A stretch of 18,489 nucleotides of DNA from positions 1 to 18,489 of the forward strand of contig DASUFK010000361.1 of NCBI GenBank assembly GCA_036274615.1, written 5' to 3'. A program made the position numbers and the translations under genes. The notes beneath the pieces were generated by a model. It was not told where the DNA came from. It did not search any database and was given only the letters and a program-made list of their open reading frames with translations. This DNA comes from FEN-1219 sp036274615 (GTDB taxonomy: Bacteria; Pseudomonadota; Gammaproteobacteria; Steroidobacterales; Rariloculaceae). Shown piece by piece: positions 15,845 through 18,489 of this stretch (positions within the stretch are counted from its first letter, which is position 1; every line of letters begins with the position of its first letter).

Positions 15845-18295
15845 ATGTGGCAGGACCTGCGTTTCAGCTTGCGATTGATCGCCAAGGAGCCGTGGTTCGC
15901 GGCGGCGGTAGTGGTGACGCTCGCGCTCGGCATGGGCGTGAACGCGATCGGCTTCGCCGTCGACTCGGCGCTTCTGCGGGGACCGGCGTTCCCGGAAGCC
16001 GGGCGCTTGTACACGATCGCGTGGCAGAGCCGCTTCGGCTTGCAGGACGAAGCCTCGTACCCCGACCTGCGCGACTTGCGCGAGCAGAGCCGCGAGTTCG
16101 CTGCGCTCGCAGGTTATCGCGAGGCCGGCATCGACATCAGCGGCGATGCGTCGTCACCGGAGCGTGTGGCCGGCGCGTTCGTGACGGCGAACACGTTCGA
16201 CGTCTTGCAGCAACGCCCATTGCTCGGCAGGACTTTCGCTCCGGGCGAGGATGAAGCCGGCGCCGATCCGGTCGTGGTGATCGGCTCGAGTCTCTGGCAA
16301 TCCCGTTACGGAGGCGACCCGAGCGTGATCGGCAAGACGCTGCGCGTCGACGCCAAGCCGGCCACGATCGTCGGCGTGATGCCGCCGCGGATGGGCTTCC
16401 CGGAGAACGCGCAAATCTGGGCGCCGCTCGCGCCGAACGCCGCGCTCGAATCGCGCAGCGCCCGCGTCGTGAGCGTGTTCGGGCGGCTCGCCGCCGGCGC
16501 GGACGAGCGCACTGCGGCGAGTGAGGTGGCCGCGATCGGCGGCCGGCTGGCGGCGGCGTACCCTGGGGACTACGGCGACAACTCGGCCCTGCGTGTGGAG
16601 AGCTTCGCCGAAAGCTTCGCCGGCGGCGAGGCGGCCACGATGTTCGCCGCCGTCATGGCGGCGGCCGTGATCGTGCTCGCGATCTCGTGCTTCAACGTCG
16701 CAAACCTCATGCTCGCGCGAGCGACGCATCGCGCGCGCGAGGCCGCCGTTCGTGCGGCGGTCGGCGCCTCGCGTTGGCGCGTGGTACGGCAGCTGCTCGT
16801 GGAGGGTGTGCCGCTCGCGGGGATGGGCGCGGCGGCGGGCTTGCTCGTCGCGCAAGTCGGTGTGCGCGTGTTCGACGACGCGCTGCAGACGTCGGGTGCG
16901 CCGGCGTGGCTCGAGTTCGCGGTCGACGGCCGCGTGCTCGTGTACGTCGCCATATTTATGGTCGGGTCGGTGCTGCTGTTCGGCCTCGTTCCGGCGCTGC
17001 GCGCGACGGAGGGCAACGGCAACGAAGTATTGAAGGCCGGCGCGCCGAGCAGGGGCGGTGGACCGCGCGGCTCGCGGCTCGCGAGCGCGCTCGTGATCGC
17101 GCAGCTCGCGCTTACCGTGACGTTGCTCGCGGGCGCCGGGCTGCTGGGCCGCAGTCTCCTCGCGCTGTACGGTCTCGACACCGGTCTCGAGGTGGATCGC
17201 CTGATGGCGTCGCGTATCGAGCTGCCGGAAGCGCGCTACGGCACGGCGGAGCAGCGCGCCGCGTTTCTCGAGCAGTTGGACGAGCGGCTCGCTGCGACTC
17301 CGAACGCAGAGCGGCACGCCGTGACCACGGGCGTGCCGCCGGCCGACGGCGGCGAGCGTCGCGCTGAGGCGGAGCGCACCGGCGACTCGGCCGGCGCGTC
17401 GCCGCGATTGGTTTCCACCGTGACGATCAGCCCCGAGTTCTTCGACGTCGTCGAGCGCCCGATCCTGCGCGGCCGCGGCTTCGACGCAGCAGACGGCGCG
17501 CCCGGCGTCGCGAGCGTGATCGTCAACGAGCGGTTCGCGGCGATGTTTTTCCCCGGGCAAGAGGCGCTCGGCCGGCGCATTCGGGTGTCGCAGGCGATGG
17601 TCCCCGCGGCCGGCGACAAGTTCGTCCTTTTTCGCCCCGGGCAGCAGGACGACGAGTGGCGAACGATCGTCGGCATCAGCGCGTCGATACCGCATGGCTC
17701 GGTGCGAGAGTCTTACGCGAGCCCGGTCGTCTATCTGCCTTACAGGCAGGAATCTCCGGCCGCCGTCTCGCTGCTGATTCGCAGCGACGCTCCGCCCGAG
17801 TCCGTGGCCGCGACTCTGCGGGCCGCGGTCCAAGCTCTCGACGGCGACCTGCCGATCGCCGGCGTGCAAACCGTCGAGCAGCTCCTCGCGGCGGACAGGT
17901 GGCCGTACCGCGTGTTCGGCGCGTTGTTCGGCTTGCTCGCGTCGATCGCGACGGTGTTGTCGTGCGTCGGTCTCTACGCCGTGATGGCGTATTCGGTCGC
18001 GCAGCGCACCCACGAGATCGGCGTGCGCATGGCGATCGGCGCCCACGGTCGGCAAGTGTCGTGGCTGGTCTTGAGACGCGCATTGCTGCAAGTCGGGATC
18101 GGCTTGCCGCTCGGGTTGGCCGGCGCCGTCGTGCTCGGCTTGGTGCTGCGCCGGATCTTGATCGTTCCGCCCGCGGATCCCGCGACGCTCACGGGAATCA
18201 GCGTCTTGCTGGCGACGGTGGCGCTCGCGGCGTGCGCGCTGCCCGCGCGCCGCGCAACCCGCGTCGATCCGCTGGCCGCGCTGCGCGCGGATTGA
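15845..18295 (+). CDS. ADOP/MacB-like ABC transporter permease (FtsX domains)
   Basis: An 816-aa permease with two MacB periplasmic-core/FtsX halves, as in ADOP ('acidobacterial duplicated orphan permease') proteins. It starts MWQDLRFSLRLIAKEPWFA with a first transmembrane helix at about 20-42. The first periplasmic core is followed by helices near 266-290 (with SCFNVANLMLARATHRAREA), about 320-340 and about 370-388. After a linker and helix near 415-440 comes a second core (TISPEFFDVVERPILRGRGF), then three C-terminal helices with SVAQRTHEIGVRMAIGA and a closing ARRATRVDPLAALRAD. The start has a GGGGGTGAT ribosome site. The family usually lacks a private ATPase, and none is seen here. The 185-bp gap upstream shows no clear promoter, and no PadR-type regulator is adjacent. 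Confidence 0.92.
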   Translation: MWQDLRFSLRLIAKEPWFAAAVVVTLALGMGVNAIGFAVDSALLRGPAFPEAGRLYTIAWQSRFGLQDEASYPDLRDLREQSREFAALAGYREAGIDISGDASSPERVAGAFVTANTFDVLQQRPLLGRTFAPGEDEAGADPVVVIGSSLWQSRYGGDPSVIGKTLRVDAKPATIVGVMPPRMGFPENAQIWAPLAPNAALESRSARVVSVFGRLAAGADERTAASEVAAIGGRLAAAYPGDYGDNSALRVESFAESFAGGEAATMFAAVMAAAVIVLAISCFNVANLMLARATHRAREAAVRAAVGASRWRVVRQLLVEGVPLAGMGAAAGLLVAQVGVRVFDDALQTSGAPAWLEFAVDGRVLVYVAIFMVGSVLLFGLVPALRATEGNGNEVLKAGAPSRGGGPRGSRLASALVIAQLALTVTLLAGAGLLGRSLLALYGLDTGLEVDRLMASRIELPEARYGTAEQRAAFLEQLDERLAATPNAERHAVTTGVPPADGGERRAEAERTGDSAGASPRLVSTVTISPEFFDVVERPILRGRGFDAADGAPGVASVIVNERFAAMFFPGQEALGRRIRVSQAMVPAAGDKFVLFRPGQQDDEWRTIVGISASIPHGSVRESYASPVVYLPYRQESPAAVSLLIRSDAPPESVAATLRAAVQALDGDLPIAGVQTVEQLLAADRWPYRVFGALFGLLASIATVLSCVGLYAVMAYSVAQRTHEIGVRMAIGAHGRQVSWLVLRRALLQVGIGLPLGLAGAVVLGLVLRRILIVPPADPATLTGISVLLATVALAACALPARRATRVDPLAALRAD

Positions 18296-18335
18296 CTACA
18301 TCACCGACGGAACGGCGCGCGGTGTCCCGTTCGCG

Positions 18336-18489
18336 TCAGCTGCGGCGCCCACGCTCGATCGGCGTGACGTTGCGCAGCGACTCCCCGGCGAAGAAGCGCC
18401 GCATCTGCATCGCGGCCTTGAGCTTCGCGGTGCGCACGTAGCTCTGATAGAAGAAGTCCTTGATGACCTCGATCAGCACCGCCGACTCG
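18336..18489 (-). CDS. C-terminal end of an unidentified protein (cut by window edge)
   Basis: The minus strand is open from the right edge to a TGA at 18336-18338, giving 50 residues. It reads as a helix (AVLIEVIKDFFYQSYVRTAK), continues with the basic stretch LKAAMQMRRFFAGES and ends IERGRRS. Composition and codon use look coding, and it is convergent with the permease gene (about 40 bp apart). The fragment is too short for me to name a family. Confidence 0.6.
   Translation of the reverse strand, partial: ESAVLIEVIKDFFYQSYVRTAKLKAAMQMRRFFAGESLRNVTPIERGRRS

Noticed and set aside
16154..18091. Long minus-strand open frame inside the permease gene
   Set aside because: Arg/His/Asp-rich antisense shadow; the plus strand encodes a clear FtsX/MacB permease.
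18310..18332. GAACGG/CCGTTC hairpin between the permease and the right-edge gene, considered as a bidirectional terminator
   Set aside because: Only a 6-bp stem with an 11-base loop and no T-run on either strand.

Overview
The window is about 18.5 kb of very GC-rich, densely coding bacterial chromosome. It carries complete housekeeping amino-acid genes (ilvH, proB, proA), a respiratory glycerol-3-phosphate dehydrogenase, periplasmic proteins with Gram-negative signal peptides, a LemA/M48 pair and an FtsX/MacB-type permease. This fits a high-GC proteobacterium, most likely a gammaproteobacterium of the Steroidobacterales/Xanthomonadales type. That placement is an impression from gene content and promoter style, not a computed one. 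I see no rRNA, tRNA, CRISPR array, transposase, integrase or plasmid gene.

Left part (1-5511). The 5' part of ilvB (acetolactate synthase large subunit) leaves the window on the minus strand. Diverging from it on the plus strand is a tight run ilvH-proB-proA-glpD: a 37-bp gap, a 4-bp gap, then a 4-bp TTGA stop/start overlap. It joins branched-chain amino-acid synthesis, the first two steps of proline synthesis and glycerol-3-phosphate oxidation. The split ilvB/ilvH arrangement and a glpD fused onto proBA are the unusual points.

Middle part (5527-11822). Two small minus-strand genes follow: a 79-aa secreted protein with a TonB-box-like motif, and an 83-aa uncharacterised protein. The latter is divergent from the most remarkable gene of the window (6246-10226). 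That gene encodes a 1326-aa protein with an AAA_35/STAND-like ATPase, one transmembrane helix, a P/Homo B-type beta domain and about 14 WD40-like blades. It appears to have a nearly leaderless promoter. Downstream lie an EexN-like lipoprotein and, convergently, a SYLF/Ysc84 lipid-binding periplasmic protein.

Between the Ysc84 gene and the next gene is a 201-bp nested, near-perfect inverted repeat (11882-12082). It is a MITE/REP-like or structured-RNA candidate.

Right part (12083-18489). On the minus strand lemA is followed by an integral-membrane M48 protease with a long C-terminal extension ending in a TerB-like segment. An exported ApbE flavin transferase diverges from lemA with only 22 bp between starts. 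Then come an 816-aa orphan ABC-type (ADOP/MacB-like) permease and the C-terminal end of an unidentified minus-strand gene at the right edge.
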